Source: Bacillota bacterium
GTDB lineage: Bacteria > Bacillota > Clostridia > Acetivibrionales > DTU013
Assembly: GCA_023412665.1 (NCBI GenBank)
Contig: JAEZCA010000057.1
Span: 1-64,000 of the forward strand
Reading direction: 5' to 3'
DNA: 64,000 bases
The notes under the pieces are model-generated. The model saw only the letters and a list, made by a program, of their open reading frames with translations. It was not told where the DNA came from and searched no databases. Shown here in pieces: positions 42,447 to 51,815 of this stretch. Made by a program: the position numbers and the translations under genes. Within the stretch, counting starts at the first letter, position 1. Each line of letters starts with the position of its first letter.

Positions 42447-44399
42447 ATGGATAAAATACAGCTGATGAAGAGCAAGATCGAACTGCTGAATAAGGCGGCT
42501 AAAGCGTATTACCAGGAAAACAGGGAGATCATGTCCAACTATGAATACGATAAGCTTTATGACGAACTGGAGGAGCTTGAAAGAGAAACAGGCACAGTGC
42601 TTTCCAACAGCCCAACGATAAGGGTGGGCTACGAGCTGCTGACCGGGCTGCCAAAGGAAAGACATGAGAAACCCATGCTTTCTCTAGATAAAACAAAGGA
42701 TGTCACAGCGTTGAAGGAATGGCTCGGCAGCCAGCAGGGTCTGCTTTCCTGGAAGCTGGACGGACTTACGATCGTACTGACATACCAGGATGGAAAGCTG
42801 GCAAAGGCAGTAACCAGAGGCAACGGCGAAGTGGGCGAGGTAGTGACCAATAATGTCAGGGTTTTCAAAAACATACCATGGAGCATTCCATATAAGGGAT
42901 CGCTTGTTCTCAGGGGAGAGGCCGTTATAAGCTACTCCGACTTTGAGAAGATAAATGATGAGATAATCGATGCCAATGTGAAATACAAGAATCCAAGAAA
43001 CCTCTGCAGCGGCTCTGTCAGGCAGTTGAACAACAAGGTGACATCCGAAAGGAATGTGAATTTTCATGCTTTTTCAGTTGTGAAGGCTGAGGACGTCGAG
43101 CTTGGAAACTCAAGGGCCGCACAGATGGAATGGCTCTCTTCCCAGGGCTTTGATGTCGTTGAACATAAAAAGGTGGATGCAGGCAGCATTGAAGATACAG
43201 TCAAATGGTTTGCCGGACAAATCGAAAACAATGATGTGCCTTCGGACGGGCTTGTTCTGACACTGGACGATATTAAATATGGAGAATCGCTGGGTTCCAC
43301 GTCCAAGTTCCCCAGGGATTCCATCGCATTCAAATGGCGTGACGAAATAAAGGAAACAACGCTGAAGGAAATAGAATGGAGTGCGTCGCGCACAGGACTG
43401 ATAAATCCCATTGCAATATTTGAGCCGGTTGAACTGGAGGGCACTACGGTCAGCCGCGCAAGCCTGCACAACCTGAGTATAATGGAAGATCTGCAGATAG
43501 GCATAGGGGATACCGTAAGTGTATACAAGGCCAACATGATCATACCTCAGATATCGGACAACCTGACCAGAAGCGGAAATGTGAAGCCACCGGAGGTATG
43601 CCCTGTATGCGGAGGAAAGGCAGAAACAAGGCAGAATAATGATGTCAGGTATCTTTACTGCACCAACGATGAATGTGCGGCTAAGCAGATAAAGCGATTC
43701 AGCCTTTTTGTAAGCAGGGATGCGATGAATATCGAAGGCCTGTCGGAGGCAACGCTGGAGAAATTCATATCAGCGGGTCTTGTTAAGGAGCTTGCCGACC
43801 TGTACCACCTGGGCAGGCACAAGGACAGGATCATCGAGATGGAGGGCTTTGGTGAAAAATCCTTCAGCAAGCTGACAGAGGCTGTGGACAGATCAAGGAA
43901 AACTACGGCCGTAAGGTTGCTTTACGGCTTGGGCATATCGAATGTCGGACTGTCGAATGCCAAGCTTATATGCAGAAATTTCAAATATGACTGGAATGCT
44001 GTGGAGAACGCATCTTTTGAGCAATTGATAAGCATAAGCGGCATCGGAGATGTTATGGCAGATGCATACGTGCGCTTTTTCAGCGATGAGGGGAACAGAG
44101 CAGAGGTTAGGGCTATTCTTCAGGAAATTGAACTGGAAGAGGTGAACGTGGCTGACGGTGATCAGATTCTGGCAGACAAGATATTTGTTATCACAGGCTC
44201 GCTGACGCAGTTTAAAAACAGGGAAGAGTTGGTTGCCCTGATCGAGGAAAAGGGTGGGAGGGTATCCGGATCGGTATCCGCCAAAACCAGCTATCTCATT
44301 AATAACGACAATACTTCAAATTCCTCTAAAAATAAAAAGGCCAATGAGCTGGGCATCAGTATAATAACTGAGGAGCAGTTCCTGGACATTATCAAATAA
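42447..44399 (+). CDS. ligA: NAD+-dependent DNA ligase, divergent LigA
   Basis: 650 residues with the full LigA order. Domain Ia/adenylation has HEKPMLSLDKT and the active-site Lys in SWKLDGLTIVL (about residue 103). An OB fold follows, then a zinc finger (CPVCGG ... CTNDECAAKQ), helix-hairpin-helix repeats, and a BRCT domain (IFVITGSLTQFKNREELVAL). Several usually invariant residues differ: the Glu two before the active Lys is Ser, TRGDG reads TRGNG, and GED reads GEV. Such divergence suggests an accessory ligase, with the housekeeping copy elsewhere. The TAA stop begins a TAACGAGGCGTTATAA repeat. Confidence 0.88.
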   Translation: MDKIQLMKSKIELLNKAAKAYYQENREIMSNYEYDKLYDELEELERETGTVLSNSPTIRVGYELLTGLPKERHEKPMLSLDKTKDVTALKEWLGSQQGLLSWKLDGLTIVLTYQDGKLAKAVTRGNGEVGEVVTNNVRVFKNIPWSIPYKGSLVLRGEAVISYSDFEKINDEIIDANVKYKNPRNLCSGSVRQLNNKVTSERNVNFHAFSVVKAEDVELGNSRAAQMEWLSSQGFDVVEHKKVDAGSIEDTVKWFAGQIENNDVPSDGLVLTLDDIKYGESLGSTSKFPRDSIAFKWRDEIKETTLKEIEWSASRTGLINPIAIFEPVELEGTTVSRASLHNLSIMEDLQIGIGDTVSVYKANMIIPQISDNLTRSGNVKPPEVCPVCGGKAETRQNNDVRYLYCTNDECAAKQIKRFSLFVSRDAMNIEGLSEATLEKFISAGLVKELADLYHLGRHKDRIIEMEGFGEKSFSKLTEAVDRSRKTTAVRLLYGLGISNVGLSNAKLICRNFKYDWNAVENASFEQLISISGIGDVMADAYVRFFSDEGNRAEVRAILQEIELEEVNVADGDQILADKIFVITGSLTQFKNREELVALIEEKGGRVSGSVSAKTSYLINNDNTSNSSKNKKANELGISIITEEQFLDIIK

Positions 44400-44412
44400 C
44401 GAGGCGTTATAA
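44397..44412 (+). repeat. Minimal intergenic repeat, copy R5, fused to the ligA stop codon
   Basis: TAACGAGGCGTTATAA: left and right modules of the repeat family joined with nothing between. The first three bases are the ligA stop codon. Confidence 0.55.
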
Positions 44413-44462
44413 AGGAGCTGTTCATCGACTGTACAAACAATGTTGTTAAGCTGCAGGCAACT

Positions 44463-44497
44463 AAAAAAGGCGGGGTCAGAGACCACGCCTTTTCTTT
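44463..44497. terminator. Bidirectional terminator of ligA and glnS
   Basis: AAAAGGCG pairs with CGCCTTTT (44486-44493), with GGTC/GACC inside, and flanking A and T runs. Confidence 0.85.
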
Positions 44498-44513
44498 AAC
44501 CGGATCACTCAGA

Positions 44514-46208
44514 TCACTCTTTCTTCATTTCCTTGCTCCAGGAGTCCTTGAGGCTTACTGTCCTGTTGAAGACGAGGCTGCCGGGAGCAGAGTCCTTGTC
44601 GGTGCAGAAGTAGCCCATGCGAAGGAACTGGAAATGGTCGCCGGTTGCCGTTGCCGACAGATTGGGCTCCAGCTTGCAGTCCTTCAGGACCTCAAGAGAA
44701 TTGGGATTGATTATGCTGTGCATATCTTCAGCAGCACCCGGATCAGGATCGGTAAACAGGTGGTCATAAAGACGTATTTCTGCGTCAAGAGCATGCTTTG
44801 CCGATACCCAGTGCAATGTGCCCTTGACCTTTCTGCCGTCCGGTGAGTTGCCTCCCTTTGAAGCCGGGTCGTAGGTACAGCGAAGCTCTGTTATATTGCC
44901 TTCTGCGTCCTTTATTACCTTTTCGCATTTTATAAAGTAAGTGTTCTTCAGCCTGACCTCATTACCGGGATACAGCCTGAAATATTTCTTTGGCGGCTCC
45001 TCCATGAAATCGTCCTGCTCGATGAATATTTCACGGCAGAACGGCACCTTTCTGGTTCCCATTTCCGGATTCTCAGGGTTGTTTTCAACATCGAACCATT
45101 CGACCAGGTCTTCAGGGTAATTGTCAATAACGACCTTCAGAGGCCTGAGGACGGCCATAACCCTCGGGGCAGAGGAATTCAGGTCTTCCCTCACGCAGTG
45201 CTCAAGCAGTGCATGGTCTACCAGGCTGTTTGTCTTTGCCACACCGATCCTGTCGCAGAAATCCCTGATGGCGGCAGGGGTGTAGCCCCTCCTGCGCAAA
45301 CCCGACAATGTAGGCATCCTGGGATCGTCCCAGCCTGCAACAATGCCCTCAGTTACCAGCTGAAGCAGCTTTCTCTTGCTCATCATGGTATATGAGAGAT
45401 TGAGTCGAGCAAATTCTATCTGGCGAGGCTTGGAATCCAAACCGCAATTATTCACTACCCAGTCGTACAGAGGCCTGTGATCCTCATATTCCAGAGAGCA
45501 CAGCGAGTGGGTGATGTTTTCGATAGCGTCCTCGATGGGATGCGCAAAATCATACATGGGGTAAATGCACCATTTGTCGCCGATACGATAGTGTTCGACC
45601 CGCATGATCCTATATATGACAGGATCCCTCATGTTGATATTTGGTGAAGCCATGTCTATTTTTGCCCGGAGCACACGGGTGCCCTCGGGAAATTCGCCTG
45701 CCTTCATGCGTGAGAGCAGATCAAGGTTCTCCTCAACACTACGGTTCCTGAAAGGACTTTCTCTGCCGGGCTCGGTAAGTGTACCTCGGTATTCCCTTAT
45801 CTGCTCGGCGCTAAGATCGCACACATAGGCCAGACCATTTTTAATTAACCTGATTGCGCACTCATACATGGTGTCGAAATAGTCGGAGGCATGATACAAG
45901 CCGTCCCACTGTAATCCGAGCCACTTTATATCCTCCTGCATGGACTGGGCATACTCCACATTTTCTTTTACGGGATTAGTGTCGTCGTATCTTAGATTGC
46001 ACCGTCCATTGTATTTTTGTGCAGTCAGGAAATCTATCAGCAGAGCCTTTGCATGGCCGATATGAAGATATCCGTTGGGCTCGGGCGGAAAGCGGGTGAC
46101 TATTTTGTCCTTGTGGACCTTTCCGCTTTTAAGGTCCTCATCTATAAGATCGTAAATAAAATTTGATGATAAACCGGTTTCATTATTGAGTGTCAGTTCC
46201 TCCGGCAT
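44514..46208 (-). CDS. glnS: Glutamine-tRNA ligase
   Basis: 564 residues, a class I synthetase. HIGH is in PEPNGYLHIGHAKALL, the KMSKS equivalent in MMSKRKLLQLV. The GlnRS-specific acceptor-domain and C-terminal beta-barrel regions follow (YFRLYPGNEVRLKNTYFIKC). It charges tRNA-Gln directly. Many Firmicutes lack GlnRS and use Glu-tRNA-Gln amidation instead, so this gene is probably an acquired or clade-specific trait. It lies downstream of gltX on the same strand. Confidence 0.95.
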   Translation of the reverse strand: MPEELTLNNETGLSSNFIYDLIDEDLKSGKVHKDKIVTRFPPEPNGYLHIGHAKALLIDFLTAQKYNGRCNLRYDDTNPVKENVEYAQSMQEDIKWLGLQWDGLYHASDYFDTMYECAIRLIKNGLAYVCDLSAEQIREYRGTLTEPGRESPFRNRSVEENLDLLSRMKAGEFPEGTRVLRAKIDMASPNINMRDPVIYRIMRVEHYRIGDKWCIYPMYDFAHPIEDAIENITHSLCSLEYEDHRPLYDWVVNNCGLDSKPRQIEFARLNLSYTMMSKRKLLQLVTEGIVAGWDDPRMPTLSGLRRRGYTPAAIRDFCDRIGVAKTNSLVDHALLEHCVREDLNSSAPRVMAVLRPLKVVIDNYPEDLVEWFDVENNPENPEMGTRKVPFCREIFIEQDDFMEEPPKKYFRLYPGNEVRLKNTYFIKCEKVIKDAEGNITELRCTYDPASKGGNSPDGRKVKGTLHWVSAKHALDAEIRLYDHLFTDPDPGAAEDMHSIINPNSLEVLKDCKLEPNLSATATGDHFQFLRMGYFCTDKDSAPGSLVFNRTVSLKDSWSKEMKKE

Positions 46209-46298
46209 TTTACTACCTCCTGTGTGTATTGAAATAATTTAAATGTACAGATATAAGAAAAATTCTCCGAAATTGAAAATTCTTCTCCGAACGGTGCG

Positions 46299-47753
46299 CT
46301 ACAGGCTCAGTTTTTCGATACCTGCAGCAATCCTTCTGAGGGATTCCGATTTGCCCAGTATCTCGGCCAGTTCGGTTGCTCCGCCCGGCGTCACATCCTT
46401 GCCGGAAAGGGCAGTGCGGATGGGCCAGAGTATCTGACTGTTTTTTATCCCCAGGTTGGCAGCCAGCTCCATGAGAGCATTGTAGATAGCGTCATTTTCC
46501 CATGCGCCTAATGCTTCCAGCACCGGAAGTGCAGCCTTGAGACTTTCAAGTGAGTTGACCGTGTCCGTCTTGCTCTTCTTGTGGACATACAGTGCAATAT
46601 CATATTCCGGCAGTCTTTCCAGGAAATCGATCCTGCCGGGGATTTCCGAGAGAACCTCCGTCCTTGGCTGCAGCAGCCTGCTGACCTTGAGAAGGTCTAT
46701 GCCGGTATCCGCCAGCGCCTGGCTGTAGTATGGCCTGGCGACTTCATGGAACTGCTCGGTGGTCATCCTTCTGATGTACTCACCGTTCATCCAGTTCAGC
46801 TTAACAATGTCAAAAACCGCAGGAGACTTGCTGATCCCGTGTATATCAAAGGTCTGCTCCAGCTCCTCCAGCGTGAAGATCTCCTGTGTTGCTCCGGGGC
46901 TCCATCCCAGCAGAGCGACATAGTTTAGAATTGCATCGACCAGATAGCCCTTTGCTATGAGATCCTCGAAGGAGGGGTCGCCATGACGTTTTGACATCTT
47001 GCGGCCTTCCGGCGTGATTATCGTCGAAACGTGTACATATACAGGTATTTCCCAGCCATAAGCCTGATACAGTAAATTATACTTTGGAGTGGAGGACAGA
47101 TATTCATTGCCCCTCACTACGTGGGTTATCCCCATCAAATGATCATCTATTACATTGGCAAAGTTGTAAGTCGGCAAACCATCAGACTTTATGAGCACTT
47201 GGTCCTCCAGCTCACTGTTTTCCACCGTAATAGTTCCGTAAACCGCATCCTCAAAGCTGGTGCTGCCTGTATCGGGCATTTTCTGGCGGATCACAAAGGG
47301 CTCCCCGCCTGCCAGCTTTTGCTCGATTTCTTCGCGGCTGAGCTTGAGGCAATGCCGGTCATACTTGTATTGCTTTCCTTCCTTTTCATGCTCTTCCTTC
47401 AGTGCTGCCAGCCGCTCTTTGGTGCAGAAGCAGTAATAAGCTCCTCCAAGCTCTACCAGCTTTTTAGCATACTCCATGTAGGAGCTTTTTCGCTCGCTTT
47501 GTATGTAGGGTCCATAGGGGCCTCCGATATCCGGGCCTTCATCATGCTTAAGGCCGGCTGTTCCGAGGGTCTTGTATATAACCTCCGTCGCGCCTTCCAC
47601 AAAACGGTCTTGGTCCGTGTCCTCTATTCTAAGTATGAACTTTCCGCCATTTCTTTTGGCTATAAGATATTCGTACAACGCTGTCCGCAGATTCCCAATA
47701 TGCATGTAGCCTGTCGGACTTGGCGCAAATCTGGTCCTTATTTCTCCGGCCAT
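46299..47753 (-). CDS. gltX: Glutamate-tRNA ligase
   Basis: 484 residues. HIGH is in APSPTGYMHIGNLRTALYEY and KMSKS in KMSKRHGDPSFED. The anticodon-binding helical domain is complete. The ATG at 47753 gives the expected start (MAGEIRTRFAPSPTG) and has GAAGGAGAG upstream; a further upstream ATG at 47855 is rejected because it lies upstream of the promoter (47809-47837). It is co-directional with glnS, 90 bases apart. No T-box leader is seen. Confidence 0.95.
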   Translation of the reverse strand: MAGEIRTRFAPSPTGYMHIGNLRTALYEYLIAKRNGGKFILRIEDTDQDRFVEGATEVIYKTLGTAGLKHDEGPDIGGPYGPYIQSERKSSYMEYAKKLVELGGAYYCFCTKERLAALKEEHEKEGKQYKYDRHCLKLSREEIEQKLAGGEPFVIRQKMPDTGSTSFEDAVYGTITVENSELEDQVLIKSDGLPTYNFANVIDDHLMGITHVVRGNEYLSSTPKYNLLYQAYGWEIPVYVHVSTIITPEGRKMSKRHGDPSFEDLIAKGYLVDAILNYVALLGWSPGATQEIFTLEELEQTFDIHGISKSPAVFDIVKLNWMNGEYIRRMTTEQFHEVARPYYSQALADTGIDLLKVSRLLQPRTEVLSEIPGRIDFLERLPEYDIALYVHKKSKTDTVNSLESLKAALPVLEALGAWENDAIYNALMELAANLGIKNSQILWPIRTALSGKDVTPGGATELAEILGKSESLRRIAAGIEKLSL

Positions 47754-47808
47754 ACCTGTCTCTCCTTCTGAAAGCAACAATTGCTTGATGTTCGCTGATT
47801 TTCTTTTG

Positions 47809-47837
47809 ATTATATTATTTACTATAATATTAGTCAA
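47809..47837 (-). promoter_or_regulatory. Promoter of gltX (and probably glnS)
   Basis: On the minus strand: TTGACT, 17-bp spacer, perfect TATAAT, about 50 bases before the gltX ATG. Confidence 0.75.
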
Positions 47838-48007
47838 GAAACGGGGAAAATGCATTCAGTCGCAGGAATGCCTGTCCGTCCGGCCTGGTGGATGTTTGCC
47901 GGGCTGGATTTCATTATTGTATTTGAGCATCGAATAGAATAATATAATATATATGCTGTAAAACGTATCCACCAGGATCGTATTTTTCCCTGAAAGGAGA
48001 GATGGAA

Positions 48008-48409
48008 GTGTCTGTACTTGACAACATAACTAAAAGGGTAACTGATACTGCAAAGGCTGCCGCAAAAATATCTGGCAGCGTTGTTGAGGTTACCAGGTTG
48101 AACATGAGCATCAACACGGAAGAGGACAAGGTCAGAAAAATCTACACTGAGATGGGAAGACAGCTGTATGAGGATTACAACGAAGGAAAGCTGGTAAGCG
48201 AGAAGCTTCTGGAAAAATGCGTAAAGATAGATGAAATCATTGCAAATGTCGATGAGATGAAGGAAAAAATACTTGAACTGAAAAACGTAAAGGCATGCCC
48301 CAACTGCGGCATGGTCCTGGCCATCGATATGGAATACTGCTACAAATGCGGAAGAAAGCAGGAGGAGCAAGAACAGGAGCCTGAGAAGAGCCAGAATGAA
48401 CAGGCTTGA
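48008..48409 (+). CDS. Helical protein with C-terminal zinc ribbon
   Basis: 133 residues. The N-terminal 90 residues are helical and coiled-coil-like (TKRVTDTAKAAAKISGSVVE; KIDEIIANVDEMKEKILELK). A zinc ribbon follows (CPNCGMVLAIDMEYCYKCG, residues about 97-115) and an acidic EEQEQEPEKSQ tail. The GTG at 48008 is favoured because AGGAGA ends one base before the ATG at 48002 but 7 bases before the GTG. The function is unknown; similar proteins often sit beside membrane or stress genes. Confidence 0.75.
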   Translation: MSVLDNITKRVTDTAKAAAKISGSVVEVTRLNMSINTEEDKVRKIYTEMGRQLYEDYNEGKLVSEKLLEKCVKIDEIIANVDEMKEKILELKNVKACPNCGMVLAIDMEYCYKCGRKQEEQEQEPEKSQNEQA

Positions 48410-48484
48410 TACTGTGAAGCACTAAAAAGATAGGATCGCAGGCATGAAGCGCATACAGGCTGCATGTGGCGTTTGGAGGCTCGA

Positions 48485-50308
48485 ATGACATATAAGGTCG
48501 AGATACGTAAGAAGGACGGTATACTAAGCATGGCGGCGCAGGAGGGCGACAACCTACTGCAAATCCTCAGAAACAACGGCATATCGCTTGACACCCCGTG
48601 CGGAGGGAAAGGCACCTGCGGAAAATGCGGCGTAAAGGTCAGCGGAATCGCCGGCGACCCTTCCGGGAGCGAGAGGAAGCTTCTTGGAAGCTCGAGGCTT
48701 GAGAAGGGATACAGGCTTGCGTGCAGCTGCGCGATAACCTCCGATACAATTGTATATACAGATGATGACATAAATGAAGCTGCCATAATAACTGCCGGAG
48801 TGCAAAGGGATATCTGCATCGATCCTTTGGCAGGAAAGATATATGTCGAACTGGTCCCGCCGGATATTGAGAACCAGACTCCTGACATGGAACGACTGCT
48901 TACTGAATCAGATCTGGCAGCAGGTCACGATGTGCTGCCGCTGCTAAGACAGCTGCCAGCAGTACTGAGAGCTTCAGATTACAAAGTGACCGTGGTGGAG
49001 GCTGATGGAAAGCTGATTGCAGCAGAACCGGGAAACACAACCGGCAGCTTGTACGGCGCGGCTTTTGACATTGGCACCACCACCGTTGCATCATACTTGT
49101 ATGATATGAAGAACGGCGCTCTGAAGGCTGTGGGTTCCATGCTGAATCCACAGCGGAAGTACGGCGCTGATATAATATCCAGGATCAATCACACTAAACA
49201 ATCTGAAAAAAATCTGATTGAGATGAGAGAGCTGATAACAGGCTGTATAAATGAGCTTTTAAGAAAGCTTGCTGGCGATGCCGGAATCAGCTGTGAAGAG
49301 ATATATCAGGCGGTATTCAGCGGAAATACAACAATGCTGCATTTTCTAAATGGCTTTGATGCCTCCGCTCTGGCTGTATCACCATTCATACCAGTAACCT
49401 GCAGGAGCTTGCAGTTATCTGCTGCGCAGAGCGGAATAGCTATTAACAGCAATGGAATTGTGACAGACATTCCTTGCGTATCTGCGTACATTGGAGCGGA
49501 TACGGTAGCTGCTGTCCTGTCAAGCGGCATGTACGAACAGGATGGAGTATCATTGCTGGTGGACATCGGAACAAACGGAGAGATCGTCCTGGGGGGCAGT
49601 GAATGGCTCATGGCCTGTTCCACGGCAGCCGGGCCCGCGTTTGAAGGAGCTGGCATACGCTGCGGGATGGGAGGTGTGACCGGCGCCATCGATTCGTTTG
49701 CGTCCGGGCCTGATTACAAATATACTGTGATAGGAAATTCCGCTCCAAGAGGTATATGCGGCTCGGGAATAATAGATGCAGTTGCCGTGCTTCTTGATGA
49801 GGAAATCATCGATGAAACCGGAAGGCTTGCAGGAGATAACGGGGACAGCCTGCCGGCCGAAGTACGTAAACGGCTTGTCGATATTGACACAATGAAAGCC
49901 TTTATGATTGCCGCGGAAAATGACGGCACTCCGGGAGAACCTATTGTTGTCACACAGAAGGATATAAGGGAGATCCAGAATGCAAAAGCTGCTATAGCTG
50001 CCGGTATAGATACACTGCTCCACAGTGCGGGTGTCGGATATGACCGGATAAAAAAGGTCTATCTTGCCGGAGGCTTTGGGAGCAGCATCCACATAAGCAG
50101 TGCAGCAAGGATAGGGCTTCTGCCCGGGAGTCTGGAGGACAGGGTAGTGGCCATAGGCAACGCATCAGGCTCGGGAGCGGCTGAATGTCTGTTGTCACGC
50201 AGTATGCTGAAAGCTTCGGAAGCTATTGCAAAAAAGATCAGATATATTGAGCTGTCTGCTTCGGCATATTTTACAGAGAAATATGTGGAGAATATGTTAT
50301 TTGAATGA
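48485..50308 (+). CDS. Corrinoid-protein reductive activator (2Fe-2S ferredoxin plus ASKHA, DUF4445)
   Basis: 607 residues. An N-terminal plant-type ferredoxin has Cys ligands in DTPCGGKGTCGKCGVKV and a distant Cys in RLACSCAI. A linker follows, then an ASKHA ATPase domain starting GAAFDIGTTTVASYLYD, with DIGTNGEIVLG and KVYLAGGFGSSIHISSA. This is the RACo/RamA-like layout: ATP-driven reduction of inactive Co(II) corrinoid proteins to Co(I). No corrinoid or methyltransferase gene is in the window, so its partner is unknown. The ATG at 48485 has GGAGG 6 bases upstream. Confidence 0.87.
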   Translation: MTYKVEIRKKDGILSMAAQEGDNLLQILRNNGISLDTPCGGKGTCGKCGVKVSGIAGDPSGSERKLLGSSRLEKGYRLACSCAITSDTIVYTDDDINEAAIITAGVQRDICIDPLAGKIYVELVPPDIENQTPDMERLLTESDLAAGHDVLPLLRQLPAVLRASDYKVTVVEADGKLIAAEPGNTTGSLYGAAFDIGTTTVASYLYDMKNGALKAVGSMLNPQRKYGADIISRINHTKQSEKNLIEMRELITGCINELLRKLAGDAGISCEEIYQAVFSGNTTMLHFLNGFDASALAVSPFIPVTCRSLQLSAAQSGIAINSNGIVTDIPCVSAYIGADTVAAVLSSGMYEQDGVSLLVDIGTNGEIVLGGSEWLMACSTAAGPAFEGAGIRCGMGGVTGAIDSFASGPDYKYTVIGNSAPRGICGSGIIDAVAVLLDEEIIDETGRLAGDNGDSLPAEVRKRLVDIDTMKAFMIAAENDGTPGEPIVVTQKDIREIQNAKAAIAAGIDTLLHSAGVGYDRIKKVYLAGGFGSSIHISSAARIGLLPGSLEDRVVAIGNASGSGAAECLLSRSMLKASEAIAKKIRYIELSASAYFTEKYVENMLFE

Positions 50309-50423
50309 GGTATAATGTGGTATAAACTCTGTTGGAATAAAGAGGGTTTTTGCAATAGTTGGTCGAATAATATGTTTTATGCATATAACTTCTTATTTGA
50401 GGAAGATGTGAGGAGGAAGGTTA

Positions 50424-51071
50424 TTGGATAATTATTCTCAGAAAAAATGCGGCTTCTGTGGAGAGAACATCCCGGCGGAGGCAAATCGCTGTCCATATTG
50501 CGGCAGTATACTTGAGGTAGCTGTAGATGCTCCATATGGGATGCCCGAAATGAAGCAGAGCAGCACTGACGACTTGAACGGAGCCAATGCTGCCCAAGGA
50601 ATTCAGGAAAATGCTGCCGGTCAGCCGCAGGCTGGTCAAAATCCGCCTGCTACAGATGGAAACCAGTTCGCAGGCAATAATGGTCCGGCTGCACCGAATC
50701 AGGGCAATGCATACGGACACATGTACGGACCCACGCCGCAGCAGGGTATGGGCCAAAGGCAGGAATATGGTCAAAGACCATATTATCCACGCCAGCAACA
50801 GCAGCAGCCTCCTGTTTATCGCAATAACAGCAGCAAGCCGCCTCTGAGCAACGGGCTTAAGGTTTTCCTGACAATGCTTTTTACTTTGTTGCCGGGTATA
50901 GGACAGCTGGCAGGTATTATTACTGCTATAGTATTTATGAGCACAGAGGGGGACAATGACAGAAGGTCCTTTGGTGTTGCGATTCTTGTTGCTTCGCTTG
51001 CCATGTTCATATTGTCATGCCTGGGCTGCTTTATACTATACTCGATAGGGGAGAGTTTTCCGTTATATTGA
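50424..51071 (+). CDS. Zinc-ribbon membrane protein with Q/N/G/P-rich linker
   Basis: 215 residues. An N-terminal zinc ribbon (CGFCGENIPAEANRCPYCGS) is followed by a disordered segment rich in Gln, Asn, Gly and Pro (about 40-145). Two membrane helices close the chain (about 150-175 and 185-210). The start is TTG at 50424 after GAGGAGGAAGG. Its last base overlaps the ATG of the DUF2085 gene. The topology puts the ribbon in the cytoplasm. The function is unknown. Confidence 0.75.
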   Translation: MDNYSQKKCGFCGENIPAEANRCPYCGSILEVAVDAPYGMPEMKQSSTDDLNGANAAQGIQENAAGQPQAGQNPPATDGNQFAGNNGPAAPNQGNAYGHMYGPTPQQGMGQRQEYGQRPYYPRQQQQQPPVYRNNSSKPPLSNGLKVFLTMLFTLLPGIGQLAGIITAIVFMSTEGDNDRRSFGVAILVASLAMFILSCLGCFILYSIGESFPLY

Positions 51072-51742
51072 TGGACATCATTAAGGATTTTTTCGATCTG
51101 GCAGGTTCATTGATATGCCATCAGCTCCCCGAAAGGTCCCTTGAGTCGGGAAGCATTATTCTGCCCGTATGTGCCCGTGATACCGGGATATATGCGGGCA
51201 TTTTCACAGCATTCATGTTCCTGCTGCTCCTTCGCAGAATGAAAGCGCAAAAACCGCCGGGAATTGCAGCAACAGTGGTCATGTGTATTTTGATGCTTCC
51301 AATGATGCTGGACGGAGCTCTTTCATATGCCGGATTGATCGAAACAAACAATGCGGCCAGGATATTCACCGGTCTGCTTTTTGGTCTGCCGATACCATTT
51401 CTTCTGGTACCGGCTGCCAATTTCAGGCTGGACGGCAGAAATGAAGCTCCGGTGCTGAAAAAGCTGATAGAATTGTTACCGGTCTATTGTACGGGACTTC
51501 TGCTGTGTGCGTTGCTTTTATACGGTATGGTTCCATATATAGCGGCAGGCCTTATTTTTATATCAGGCTTTCTGTTTTTAGTATCCAGACTGGCATATAC
51601 AGTGTTTGCCAGAATAGGACTAAGCAAGAAATGGAAGCTTTACTTCATGACTTTTATCTGTACTGCATCAATACTTGTAATTCTATACCTGTTATCCGCC
51701 CATGTCCTCCATCCGTTGCAGGATATGCTGATCAGGGGATGA
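51071..51742 (+). CDS. DUF2085 membrane protein
   Basis: 223 residues, about six hydrophobic segments. The family motif is near the N-terminus: ICHQLPERS followed by PVCARDTGIYAG, conserved Cys, His and Arg residues of DUF2085. The ATG overlaps the previous stop (TGATG), so the two are co-translated. The role is unknown. Confidence 0.8.
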   Translation: MDIIKDFFDLAGSLICHQLPERSLESGSIILPVCARDTGIYAGIFTAFMFLLLLRRMKAQKPPGIAATVVMCILMLPMMLDGALSYAGLIETNNAARIFTGLLFGLPIPFLLVPAANFRLDGRNEAPVLKKLIELLPVYCTGLLLCALLLYGMVPYIAAGLIFISGFLFLVSRLAYTVFARIGLSKKWKLYFMTFICTASILVILYLLSAHVLHPLQDMLIRG

Positions 51743-51815
51743 CAGGGATCAGGGGGACAGGACTGTAAAGATTAATTACCGTGATATGCTCGATGGATGC
51801 AGCGGGGTATTGAAT

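Noticed and set aside
47121..47771. Plus-strand ORF of 216 codons inside gltX
   Set aside because: Lies wholly antisense to a clearly conserved gltX, has no ribosome binding site and resembles no protein.
47834..48370. Minus-strand ORF of 178 codons opposite the zinc-ribbon gene
   Set aside because: Antisense to a gene with clear CxxC motifs and a good start site.
49550..50092. Minus-strand ORF of 180 codons inside the corrinoid activator gene
   Set aside because: Antisense shadow of a well-conserved ASKHA domain.
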